From: Candidatus Margulisiibacteriota bacterium
GTDB lineage: Bacteria > Margulisbacteria > WOR-1 > O2-12-FULL-45-9 > XYB2-FULL-48-7
Length of the DNA stretch: 9,526 nt
Reading direction: 5' to 3'
NCBI GenBank assembly: GCA_028717325.1
Contig: JAQUOB010000011.1
Location: forward strand, 1 to 9,526
Part shown: in pieces, positions 1 through 6,145 of the stretch
How the letters are laid out: each line of letters opens with the position of its first letter
How positions within the stretch are numbered: position 1 is the stretch's first letter
The notes under the pieces: generated by a model
Told to the model about the DNA's origin: nothing
The model's database searches: none
Seen by the model: the letters and a program-made list of their open reading frames with translations, nothing else
Position numbers and translations under genes: made by a program

Positions 1-422
1 TCCAGAAAGCCGACCCGCTGTTTGAGGAAAAAAAGTTCATCGTCCTGCACGGCGATTTCCACAAGGGCAACATCATCTTCCGGCCCAACGAGGGCTACTT
101 CGTGGTCGATTTTGACGACATGTGTTTCGGCCCGCCGGAGCAGGACCTCTGGCTGCTCCTGCCGGACACACTCGAAAAGTCGGCCAACGAGCTGAACTGG
201 TTCGTGGAGGGCTACGAAACTTTCCGGCCGTTCGACCACGGCGCGCTAAAGCTGGTCCCGGCTTTGCGGGGGATGCGGATCATCCATTACGCCGCCTGGC
301 TGGCCGTCCAGAGCGTCGAGCCGGACTTTCCGAACAACTTCCCCCAATCGGGTACGTCCAAATACTGGAACACCCTGATCAAAGACCTGCAGAATATCGT
401 CTACGAAGAGCTGGAAATTTAA
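1..422 (+). CDS. srkA: SrkA/YihE-like phosphotransferase-fold protein kinase, C-terminal part (5' end outside window)
   Basis: The gene is open from the left edge (first full codon at base 3) to TAA at 420-422, giving about 139 residues, so the N-lobe is missing. The Brenner catalytic motif HGDFHKGN lies at 48-71 and the metal-binding DFDD at 108-119, as in aminoglycoside-phosphotransferase-fold kinases. The sequence after it (GPPEQDLWLLL, then ALRGMRIIHYAAWL and FPNNFP) follows the E. coli SrkA/YihE pattern closely and differs from drug-modifying APH enzymes. SrkA is a cytoplasmic Ser/Thr kinase of the Cpx envelope-stress response that protects stressed cells; that role is known from E. coli and is only inferred here. 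No neighbour supports it, and the gene is followed directly by repeat DNA. A homoserine-kinase-like or CotS-like member of the fold is a less likely alternative. Confidence 0.85.
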   Translation, partial: QKADPLFEEKKFIVLHGDFHKGNIIFRPNEGYFVVDFDDMCFGPPEQDLWLLLPDTLEKSANELNWFVEGYETFRPFDHGALKLVPALRGMRIIHYAAWLAVQSVEPDFPNNFPQSGTSKYWNTLIKDLQNIVYEELEI

Positions 423-423
423 T

Positions 424-673
424 CAGCCCTCAAGCCGATTAGGACTCACAGCCCTCACCCAATTATTCGTAAACTAATATTTATAGTTAACTACCCTCTC
501 CCAGAGGGAGAGGGGCTGGTTGTTATGCAATAAAAATATTTGAAAACATCCCAATCCTTCTCCCTTTGGGAGAAGGCAGTAAACGAAAAAACATATTTTA
601 TCGTTTAATTGGATGAGGGCCGTGGTACTTAAACCGGGTGAGGGCTGTTACTCTGTTCCAGGTTGAGGGCTGT
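424..673. repeat. Extra GCCCTCA boxes flanking MITE copy 1
   Basis: Outside the element there are further copies of its terminal box in matching orientation. AGCCCTCA occurs to the left (425-432). GGGTGAGGGCTGT and GGTTGAGGGCTGT occur to the right (about 636-648 and 661-673). The boxes nest symmetrically around the element, as if ends had accumulated by repeated insertion or by decay of older copies. Together with the element they fill most of the 331 bases between the kinase gene and the next start codon. Confidence 0.6.
451..620. repeat. MITE-like palindromic repeat element, copy 1
   Basis: This 170 bp non-coding element is repeated at 8096-8264. Its ends are inverted repeats: GCCCTCACCCAATTA on the left, and on the right the complement of GCCCTCATCCAATTA (one mismatch in 15). 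It contains three hairpins: CCCTCTCCC/GGGAGAGGG at 494-514, CCTTCTCCC/GGGAGAAGG at 556-576, and TAAACGA/TCGTTTA at 580-607. There is no open frame of note and no transposase nearby, so any movement would need an enzyme supplied in trans. None of the hairpins is followed by a clear T run, so I do not call them terminators. The CCCTCTCCC hairpin core resembles a motif found in intergenic repeats of many bacteria. Confidence 0.8.
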
Positions 674-702
674 GAAAAATAACCTGAAATTCCCCGGAAC
701 AG
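653..702 (+). other. Two-part hairpin in the leader of the 754-1248 gene
   Basis: An outer stem CTGTTC/GAACAG (653-658 with 697-702) encloses an inner stem CAGGTT/AACCTG (659-664 with 681-686), with a bulge of about 10 nt on the 3' side. It lies about 40 bases upstream of the ribosome site at 740. It could be a structured 5' leader, a terminator-like barrier behind the repeat element, or an outlying part of the repeat. It has no T run and I do not recognise a known riboswitch in it. Confidence 0.4.
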
Positions 703-739
703 ACTCCGATAACAACTTGTACGGATCAATAAAATATAC

Positions 740-745
740 AGGAGG
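740..745 (+). promoter_or_regulatory. Ribosome binding site that sets the start at 754
   Basis: A perfect AGGAGG lies 8 nt upstream of ATG 754 but only 2 nt upstream of ATG 748. The spacing therefore selects 754 and rejects the longer frame. Confidence 0.8.
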
Positions 746-753
746 AAATGATC

Positions 754-1248
754 ATGGCTTTAGAAGTTACAGCGCGGGGAATTACGACGGCAAGGGGAAT
801 GTATAACCCTATCAAAAAGATCGGGGGTCTCTGGGCCGGCAGTAAGGGATTAGCCGGGAAAACATTATATTTATGCGCGGGCTCGTGCCAGTTTGTTTCA
901 ATGCCGGAAGGCAACAAGATCACGCCGATGACAGCCAGGGTCACTTTTCTTGGCTTTGGCATAAATATGCTTAGCAACGTCTCATATGAAGCCGGGACAA
1001 TAGTTGATTCACCGGCCATAAAAGAACTGGCTGGCGCCTTGGACAGTGCTTTGCCGAAGCCAACCAAGTTAACAATTTGGAAAATTAAGTTTTCTCAAGA
1101 TGCCGGCGCGGTCAGGGATTTCTTCCGGATAGTTTGCAGGTCGATTGTGGTTTTTGCCAACAAGTCCGTTATAGCGGGCTGTGAAGTTGAATTCGTGCCT
1201 GAGGAGAGATTAGCTCCACCCGCGAAAATGATCGTGTTCGCGGACTGA
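754..1248 (+). CDS. Protein of unknown function, 164 residues
   Basis: I do not recognise this protein. It begins MALEVTARG and ends at TGA 1246-1248. It has no signal peptide and no clear membrane helix, and it reads as a single compact soluble domain. Its middle is glycine- and alanine-rich (KIGGLWAGSKGLAGK at about 22-36). It has four cysteines: C41 and C45 spaced CxxxC, then C128 and C143. The strand-like segments near the end (about 126-145) alternate hydrophobic and polar residues. An AGGAGG site at good distance makes translation very likely. It stands alone: repeat DNA lies before it, and a gap of 131 bases separates it from the glycosyltransferase gene. The window gives no functional context. 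Confidence 0.75.
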   Translation: MALEVTARGITTARGMYNPIKKIGGLWAGSKGLAGKTLYLCAGSCQFVSMPEGNKITPMTARVTFLGFGINMLSNVSYEAGTIVDSPAIKELAGALDSALPKPTKLTIWKIKFSQDAGAVRDFFRIVCRSIVVFANKSVIAGCEVEFVPEERLAPPAKMIVFAD

Positions 1249-1318
1249 TCGAAAAAACTGAAATTTTCCAAAATAGGCGCCGATAACAGAACGGAAGGTG
1301 GCAGGCAGTAAGAAGGTA

Positions 1319-1346
1319 TTGATTTTTTGCTGATTTGATGTAAGAT
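1319..1346 (+). promoter_or_regulatory. Possible sigma-70-type promoter for the glycosyltransferase gene
   Basis: TTGATT (1319-1324) is followed, after 16 bases, by TAAGAT (1341-1346). The predicted transcript would start near 1353 and give a leader of about 27 nt. No Shine-Dalgarno sequence is visible before ATG 1380. The rest of the 131-base gap shows nothing else I can name. Confidence 0.35.
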
Positions 1347-1379
1347 ATTACCCTCTGACCCCTGGTCAACAAAACAACC

Positions 1380-2852
1380 ATGGAATTGATCAAAATAATC
1401 CTCGGATCTGTTTTTGTCATTGTGACCGCTCTGTTGATCCTGAACGGCCTGCACCGGTATATTACTATCTATCGCTACTTCAAAGTCCGCCACAAACGCT
1501 TTCCCGAACCGCCCCGGATGGACCGGATCCCCAAAGTTACCGTCCAGCTGCCGATATATAATGAACGCTATGTAGCGGAGCGGGTGCTCAACTCGGTCAG
1601 CGAATTCGATTATCCCAAAGATTCCCTCGAGATCCAGGTGCTCGACGACTCGACCGACGAAACGCAGTTGATCCTGCAGGCGAGGGTCAAGGCGCTGCAG
1701 GCCGAAGGGAAAAACGTCCGCTATATTCGCCGCATCGACCGGACCGGGTTCAAGGCCGGGGCGCTCGAGAACGGGCTCAAGACGGCGGCGGGCGAATTCA
1801 TCGCCATTTTTGACGCCGACTTTATCCCGCCCAAAGATTTCCTGACCAAAACTGTTCCCTATTTTGGCGATGCCAAGATCGGCATGGTCCAGACCCGCTG
1901 GGGCCACATCAACCGCGGCTATTCACTGCTGACCAAGATGCTGGCGATCCTGCTCGATTCCCATTTTGTGGTCGAGCACATTGCCCGCAACCGGGACAAT
2001 CTGTTCTTTAACTTCAACGGGACCGCCGGGATCTGGCGCCGCGCCTGTATCGCCGAGGCCGGCGGCTGGGAGCACGACACCCTGACCGAAGACATGGACT
2101 TGAGCTTCCGCGCCCAGCTTAAGGGCTGGCAGTTCATTTATCTGCCGGACGTTGTCTGCCCGGCCGAGCTGCCGCCCGAGATCAACGCCGTCAAGTCCCA
2201 GCAGTTCCGCTGGGCCAAAGGTTCTCTGCAGACGGCGAGAAAACTCCTGCCGGCGATCTGGCGGGCGAAGATACCTTTCCGCCAGAAACTCGAAGCGACG
2301 TTCCATCTGACCAGTTACCTGCCCACACTCTGGGCGGTCTACGCGTCGCTTTTTATTTTGCCGTCGCTTTTACTCTGGGGCTACAAAGCCACACTGCCGA
2401 TCATCATGATGAACATTGTCCTGTTTATTTTGACCTCGGTCACGTTTTTTCTTTTCTTTGAAATATCACAGCGCGACATGGACGGCAACATCATCTCGCG
2501 GGTGATGAACAGCTTTCTTCTGATGTCGATCTGGATGGGGCTCTCGATCAGCAACAGCAAGGCGATAATCGAGGGGATCTTTAATATCCAGAGCGAGTTT
2601 AAGAGGACACCCAAGTTCAAGATCGAGAGTAAAGCCGATTCCTGGACGGGCAAAAAATATGTCGAGTCGATCAATATGGTCGTCTGGATCGAGTTTGCCC
2701 TGGTCGCCTATCTCGCCTACACGTTCTGGTATGTTTTGAGGTGTAAAGATTATTTTATCCTGCCTTTCGTGGTCGCCTTCATCTACGGCTTCGGCTACAC
2801 CGCTTTTCTTTCCTGCCGGACTATCTTTCGCAAACTGATACTAAAGGATTAA
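1380..2852 (+). CDS. Processive GT2 membrane glycosyltransferase, cellulose synthase/CslA-like
   Basis: This 490-residue inner-membrane enzyme should polymerise a beta-linked polysaccharide (glucan, mannan or similar) from nucleotide sugars and push the chain through its own membrane channel. One N-terminal helix (about 5-25) precedes a cytoplasmic GT-A domain that carries the full D,D,D,QxxRW set: D89-D90 (VLDDS), D145xD147 (FDADF), the catalytic TED at 236-238, and QQFRW at 274-278. About five helices follow (roughly 315-335, 340-362, 376-393, 432-453, 459-478). The SEFKRTPKF segment (405-413) before the last helices is usual in bacterial CslA/CslC-like members. The length is normal for single-subunit enzymes that lack a PilZ domain. 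No BcsB, glycanase or deacetylase gene lies nearby, so sugar specificity cannot be assigned. The stop codon is the first TAA of a heptad repeat array. Confidence 0.88.
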   Translation: MELIKIILGSVFVIVTALLILNGLHRYITIYRYFKVRHKRFPEPPRMDRIPKVTVQLPIYNERYVAERVLNSVSEFDYPKDSLEIQVLDDSTDETQLILQARVKALQAEGKNVRYIRRIDRTGFKAGALENGLKTAAGEFIAIFDADFIPPKDFLTKTVPYFGDAKIGMVQTRWGHINRGYSLLTKMLAILLDSHFVVEHIARNRDNLFFNFNGTAGIWRRACIAEAGGWEHDTLTEDMDLSFRAQLKGWQFIYLPDVVCPAELPPEINAVKSQQFRWAKGSLQTARKLLPAIWRAKIPFRQKLEATFHLTSYLPTLWAVYASLFILPSLLLWGYKATLPIIMMNIVLFILTSVTFFLFFEISQRDMDGNIISRVMNSFLLMSIWMGLSISNSKAIIEGIFNIQSEFKRTPKFKIESKADSWTGKKYVESINMVVWIEFALVAYLAYTFWYVLRCKDYFILPFVVAFIYGFGYTAFLSCRTIFRKLILKD

Positions 2853-2928
2853 GCAGTAAGCACTAAGGATTAAGTGCTTGCGCTTAGAGCTTAATCCTTA
2901 ATCCTTAATCCTTAATTCCTAGAGCTTA
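2850..2928. repeat. Bidirectional heptad array 1, (TAAGNNN)4 then (NNNCTTA)n
   Basis: Four TAAGNNN units (TAAGCAG, TAAGCAC, TAAGGAT, TAAGTGC; 2850-2877) are followed by a TT spacer. Seven units of the inverted type then follow (GCGCTTA, GAGCTTA, ATCCTTA three times, ATTCCTA, GAGCTTA; 2880-2928) in unbroken 7 bp phase. The arms can fold: AAGGATTAAG at 2865-2874 pairs perfectly with CTTAATCCTT at 2890-2899 around a 15 nt loop. The glycosyltransferase stop TAA is the start of the first unit. The right end lies just before the permease -10 box. No T run follows the stem, so a terminator role is possible but unproven. Confidence 0.85.
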
Positions 2929-2933
2929 TCTGT

Positions 2934-2939
2934 TATAAT
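2934..2939 (+). promoter_or_regulatory. -10 box directly before the permease start (leaderless signature)
   Basis: A perfect TATAAT ends 6 nt before ATG 2946, so transcription should begin at or next to the start codon. No Shine-Dalgarno sequence is present. The -35 region falls inside the heptad array, and the best hexamer there is weak (TTAATT at 2912-2917, 16 bp spacer). Confidence 0.5.
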
Positions 2940-2945
2940 TACCCC

Positions 2946-3896
2946 ATGTTCAAATGGTTCGCCGACACGGTAACTTATCAAATACTTAATCTGCCGAAAG
3001 GGGCTCATCTTTCGGAAAGTTTGAACTTTTTCCTCTACGATGTGCCGAAAATATATTTTCTTCTTATCATCATAGTTTTCTTCGTGGCCATTATCAGGAC
3101 TTTTCTGCCGCCGGAGAAGATCAGGCGTTTGTTAAGCCACAAAAAGGAGTTTATCGGCAACATCCTGGCGGCACTGCTCGGTATTTTTACTCCCTTTTGC
3201 ACCTGCTCGGCCATTCCGCTCTTTATCGGCATGTTGGAGTCGGGGGTGCCGCTCGGAGTAACGATGTCGTTTCTCGTTTCTTCGCCCATGATCAACGAAG
3301 TGGCCCTGATCCTCCTCTGGGGCCTCTTTGGCTGGCAGGTCGCCCTTACATATATAATCAGCGGGCTGGCGATCGCCGTGATCAGCGGTTTAGTTATCGG
3401 CCAGTTGAAGCTGGAAAAAGAGGTCGAAGCGTTTGTCTTTCAGGTCAAGCCGGTCAAGATGGACGGCGGGGAAAAGCTGACCTGGAAGGATCGGCTGGCA
3501 TACGCCGTTGAATATGTTAAAGATATTTTCTCCCAGGTTTGGCTCTACGTTATGATAGGCGTCGGCCTGGGTGCTCTGATCCACGGCTATGTTCCGGTCG
3601 AATTCGTGACCCAATATGCCGGGCGGGGAAATCCGTTCGCGGTCCTGATCGCGGTCGTAATCGGCGTGCCGCTTTACTCCAATGCCGCCGGGACAATTCC
3701 GGTCGTCCAGGCGCTGATAGAGAAGGGGCTTCAGCTTGGCACGACGCTCGCTTTCATGATGGCGGTAACGGCGCTGTCCCTGCCGGAGTTCATTATTTTA
3801 CGTAAAGTGCTAAAACCCAAACTGCTTTTAACTTTCTTCGGCACAGTCGCTTTGGGCATAATAATTATTGGGTACTTGTTCAATTTCGTATTTTAG
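2946..3896 (+). CDS. ArsP/DUF318-family permease (PF03773), 316 residues
   Basis: This is a polytopic inner-membrane permease with about eight hydrophobic segments. The family hallmark lies at residues 81-119: FTPFCTCSAIP with C85 and C87, then GVTMSFLVSSPMINE. The second half repeats the fold with VPLYSNAAGTIPVVQALIEKG (241-261) and a LPEFIILRK motif (280-287). Some members, such as Campylobacter ArsP, export trivalent organoarsenicals and use conserved cysteines; for most members the substrate is unknown, so the symbol is left blank. Residues 154-185 form the charged cytoplasmic linker between halves. The gene is co-directional with a small CxxC redox protein 11 bases downstream, a pairing seen in many genomes. 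No ArsR-type regulator is visible. The length fits the family. Confidence 0.88.
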   Translation: MFKWFADTVTYQILNLPKGAHLSESLNFFLYDVPKIYFLLIIIVFFVAIIRTFLPPEKIRRLLSHKKEFIGNILAALLGIFTPFCTCSAIPLFIGMLESGVPLGVTMSFLVSSPMINEVALILLWGLFGWQVALTYIISGLAIAVISGLVIGQLKLEKEVEAFVFQVKPVKMDGGEKLTWKDRLAYAVEYVKDIFSQVWLYVMIGVGLGALIHGYVPVEFVTQYAGRGNPFAVLIAVVIGVPLYSNAAGTIPVVQALIEKGLQLGTTLAFMMAVTALSLPEFIILRKVLKPKLLLTFFGTVALGIIIIGYLFNFVF

Positions 3897-3907
3897 GGGG
3901 AAATAAG

Positions 3908-4150
3908 ATGGAAATTAAAGTATTAGGCCCCGGTTGTCCCAACTGTCAGGACCTCGAGCGGCGCGTCAAGCAGGCTGTTTCCGAGCTCGGGTTAGAAGCG
4001 ACGGTGACTAAAGTAACCGATTACGCCGAGATTGCGAAGTATATCATGATGACGCCGGGGGTTGTCATTGACGAAAAAGTTTATCATGAAGGGAAACCTC
4101 TGCCGAAGGTTGAGCAGATCAAGAGTTGGTTGAGGGCGGTGGGGAAGTAG
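3908..4150 (+). CDS. Small thioredoxin-like redox protein (redox-active disulfide protein 2 family)
   Basis: This 80-residue cytoplasmic protein has a minimal thioredoxin fold. It opens MEIKVLGPGCPNC, with the active-site pair C10-P-N-C13 directly after strand 1, and has the cis-proline turn at TP 49-50 followed by GVVIDEKV. That layout fits the TIGR00412-type family rather than full thioredoxins. The GGGG run ending at 3900 sits 7 nt before the ATG and overlaps the end of the permease gene, so the two are co-transcribed and probably translated together. By context the protein may reduce or metal-load the permease cysteines C85/C87; this is inference. It ends at TAG 4148-4150, four bases before a heptad array. 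Confidence 0.88.
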   Translation: MEIKVLGPGCPNCQDLERRVKQAVSELGLEATVTKVTDYAEIAKYIMMTPGVVIDEKVYHEGKPLPKVEQIKSWLRAVGK

Positions 4151-4153
4151 GGG

Positions 4154-4211
4154 GAAGCATTAAGCATTAAGGATTAAGCGCTTACACTTAGAGCTTAATC
4201 CTTATAACTTA
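4154..4211. repeat. Bidirectional heptad array 2 between convergent genes
   Basis: The left arm is GAAGCAT (degenerate), TAAGCAT, TAAGGAT, TAAGCGC (4154-4181). A TT spacer follows, then the right arm ACACTTA, GAGCTTA, ATCCTTA, TAACTTA (4184-4211). The hairpin AAGGATTAAG/CTTAATCCTT (4169-4178 with 4194-4203) has the same 10 bp stem and 15 nt loop as array 1. The right arm enters the methyltransferase gene and supplies its last codons and stop. Its place between two convergent genes would suit a two-way transcription or translation stop. Confidence 0.85.
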
Positions 4212-4849
4212 CTGCTGACTATAAAGCTAGCCAGTCTCCCCTCGATCTTCAACGAAGCGAATCCCAGGTTATCCCTTATCCACTCCAACGCTTTGCGTGT
4301 GTAAAAGAAGCGATGCGTGACATCATTTTTGTACGGCCATTTTTGGAAATCGATAGCTGGCTCAAGAAGTTCCGTCATGCAGAGGAGGGCGCCGTTGGGT
4401 TTGAGGAGCGAGCGGAGGAGTTTAAACTCCCGGGCCGGGTCGCGGAAGTGTTCGATCACTTCGCAAGCGGTGATGTAGTCGTAGGTTTGGTTGAGGAATT
4501 CGGGGCGGTCGTGGAAAAAGGGGTCGTATATTTCGATTTTATAATCTTTATTTTTTAGAATTTCGGCAATGACCGGCACCGGCCCGGCGCCGAAATCGAG
4601 GCCGAGATGGCTGGGCGTAAAGTTTGAAGTCACCGCATTAATGATCGGCGCGACGAACGAGCGGTAGCCTGACGCTGGATCATTGTTATGCGCCTGGTAG
4701 CGTTGTTTTTCCTGTTCGGGGGAAATGTTATCATCCGGATCGCGAAAAACTGACCGGCAGTTGCTGCATTTATAGAAGTTGGTGTTGCGGTCCTCTATGA
4801 AGAGAGGAGATTGGGAAGAACAGAGGAAGCAGGTTTTCTGGATTACCAT
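4202..4849 (-). CDS. Class I SAM-dependent methyltransferase with N-terminal zinc ribbon
   Basis: This 215-residue protein has an N-terminal four-cysteine knuckle (C7xxC10 and C28xxC31) that should bind zinc, then a Rossmann methyltransferase domain. The SAM-binding loop reads LDFGAGPVP (84-92), and the acidic end of strand 2 is EIYDP (106-110). Motif IV is CEVIEHF (129-135), followed by the LLKPNG turn (148-153). HRFFYT at 179-184 is common in methyltransf_23-type enzymes acting on sugars or small metabolites. The substrate is unknown. The gene starts 30 bases after the two-TM gene on the same strand and might be read through from it, but its base composition is closer to the host genes, so it may instead mark the edge of the insert. 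No Shine-Dalgarno sequence is seen. The final codons and stop lie in a heptad array. Confidence 0.82.
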   Translation of the reverse strand: MVIQKTCFLCSSQSPLFIEDRNTNFYKCSNCRSVFRDPDDNISPEQEKQRYQAHNNDPASGYRSFVAPIINAVTSNFTPSHLGLDFGAGPVPVIAEILKNKDYKIEIYDPFFHDRPEFLNQTYDYITACEVIEHFRDPAREFKLLRSLLKPNGALLCMTELLEPAIDFQKWPYKNDVTHRFFYTRKALEWIRDNLGFASLKIEGRLASFIVSSKL

Positions 4850-4879
4850 AAATATTAATTCAAGTATTCAGTACGGCGG

Positions 4880-5458
4880 CTAAAGATGTTTATTTATATC
4901 ATTAACCCAAAGTCCAAGTATATCTCCTTTCTTCATACCTAGATTTTTATGGCCAATATCTTTTCTAACAGTTGTTAAAAAATCTTCAAATTCGAATAAA
5001 ATAGCGGCTGGAACAGCATTGTCGCCCATTTCAGTGAGCTTGCGTCTAAAATTAGACCATTTAGATACAACATCATCCGATCCCCAAATGATCAACTTTG
5101 AAATAATGTCATTATAATCAGTCGAAATTTCTTTTAGGGGTAATTTCCCATCGGCTAATTTCACTGCGTTTGAGAATTTAAACCAAAAATCAATCAGTCC
5201 CTCATAAATTGGTATTTTTTTGTCTCTAAGTTCACGTTCAATCTTGTTTTTTCTTTCGTAGTGCTGCGCTAATAAAACCGAAAAAAGAGAAACGAGAATG
5301 GTTGTTACGGCGGCAATTATTGCAACAGAAACTTCTTTTTGTAGGCTAAATATTGTCCTAATAAGGTAAAAAACGAGAAAACATAAAACAAATATGGTGG
5401 CTAATACGAAGGCAAAAGAAAGAAGTATCCTTAATCCCGTTAGTATTTTTCTTGTCAT
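4880..5458 (-). CDS. Two-TM protein with conserved cytoplasmic domain, unknown function
   Basis: This 192-residue protein has two membrane helices close together (about 11-34 and 43-65) and a basic, charged stretch straight after them (QHYERKNKIERELRDKK, 65-81). A soluble domain of about 110 residues follows and should face the cytoplasm. Recognisable segments are IIWGSDDVVSKWSNFR (113-128) and VRKDIGHKN (164-172). I recall similar uncharacterised proteins in many Gram-negative genomes, but no function. The ATG overlaps the stop of the upstream HEPN gene as ATGA (5455-5458), which implies coupled translation and a shared role. In a defence reading it would be the membrane partner or effector; that is inference. 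AT-rich composition matches the two genes upstream. Confidence 0.75.
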   Translation of the reverse strand: MTRKILTGLRILLSFAFVLATIFVLCFLVFYLIRTIFSLQKEVSVAIIAAVTTILVSLFSVLLAQHYERKNKIERELRDKKIPIYEGLIDFWFKFSNAVKLADGKLPLKEISTDYNDIISKLIIWGSDDVVSKWSNFRRKLTEMGDNAVPAAILFEFEDFLTTVRKDIGHKNLGMKKGDILGLWVNDINKHL

Positions 5459-6138
5459 ACTAATTGATCCGCAAATTGTAGCAATCGGTCAGCAATGAGC
5501 AAAACCCTTGATTTGCCAGTAACTACTTGTTTTAGATAAGGTCCTATTTCACCAAGTCTGGCTTTGAGAAACAAGTTGTCTGGATTCTCGATGCTTTTGA
5601 TGGCTAGCCCCAATTCTCTACGGGAGGCAATACTGCCATGTGCTAAATAGTTACGCATTTTCTTTGTAAATTTATAAAATTCTGTGTCCTTTTCCGTAAA
5701 AGAAAATAATTTTGCATGTCTTGCTGAAAGATTTTCGTTTGCTAGCTGTGTAAACTTCACTGGCTCAACTCTTGTTATATTCCATTCTTTGGGATCCAAA
5801 ATAGATGTTGCAGTATGCCAAGACAAGCTATTTCCCAAGTTTAAATGTGTATTTCTCGAAACATCAGAACCAAATTTGTCATAAAGCGATTTGTTGACTT
5901 TAGCCCGCAAGTTTTTAATCGCTTTGCTTGGGCTTTTCCTAACATAAGAAATAAATATATCACTTAAGAAAGCCTCCCAAAGAGAAAATAAAGTAAAAGT
6001 GAGTTGTGTCGCCAGCATGCTGTGGAGAGATTTTTCATTTATCTTCTTATCTATTGCCTTAAGCAGGTCTGTATAAAATTGAACGTTCTGTCCCACTTCT
6101 CTTTTGAATTGAGCTAATAACAATGAGCTTTCAGCCAT
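5455..6138 (-). CDS. HEPN-domain protein, putative RNase (RiboL-PSP/MAE_28990-like)
   Basis: This alpha-helical protein has 227 residues when started at ATG 6138. The HEPN signature Rx4H is seen as RNYLAH (residues 162-167), followed by GS. The upstream helix FSLWEAFLSDIF (about 51-62) matches the WEAF..D helix of RiboL-PSP and MAE_28990-type HEPN families. In many HEPN proteins the R and H form a metal-independent RNase site at a dimer interface. The frame stays open to ATG 6249, but that would overlap the DUF262 gene by about 100 bases; ATG 6138 lies 7 bases after the DUF262 stop and gives a start just before the first helix. No strong ribosome site is seen, so coupling to the upstream gene is likely. 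RNase activity is inferred from the motif only. Confidence 0.72.
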   Translation of the reverse strand: MAESSLLLAQFKREVGQNVQFYTDLLKAIDKKINEKSLHSMLATQLTFTLFSLWEAFLSDIFISYVRKSPSKAIKNLRAKVNKSLYDKFGSDVSRNTHLNLGNSLSWHTATSILDPKEWNITRVEPVKFTQLANENLSARHAKLFSFTEKDTEFYKFTKKMRNYLAHGSIASRRELGLAIKSIENPDNLFLKARLGEIGPYLKQVVTGKSRVLLIADRLLQFADQLV

Positions 6139-6145
6139 AAATAAT

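Noticed and set aside
1..422. Aminoglycoside resistance enzyme
   Set aside because: Only the kinase fold is shared; the sequence after DFDD follows SrkA/YihE.
494..576. Rho-independent terminators after the kinase gene
   Set aside because: The hairpins are strong but no T run follows, and the same hairpins recur inside an open frame at 8139-8222.
748..753. Earlier ATG for the unknown protein
   Set aside because: Only 2 nt from AGGAGG; ATG 754 has proper spacing.
1095..1907. 270-residue minus-strand open frame
   Set aside because: It lies opposite the end of the 754-1248 gene and the GT2 gene, whose motifs are unmistakable; it has no ribosome site and no recognisable domain.
1923..2306. 127-residue minus-strand open frame inside the glycosyltransferase gene
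   Set aside because: An antisense shadow in GC-rich coding DNA, overlapping the catalytic TED and QxxRW region.
2850..2928. CRISPR array
   Set aside because: The units are 7 bp with no spacers of constant length and no cas genes nearby.
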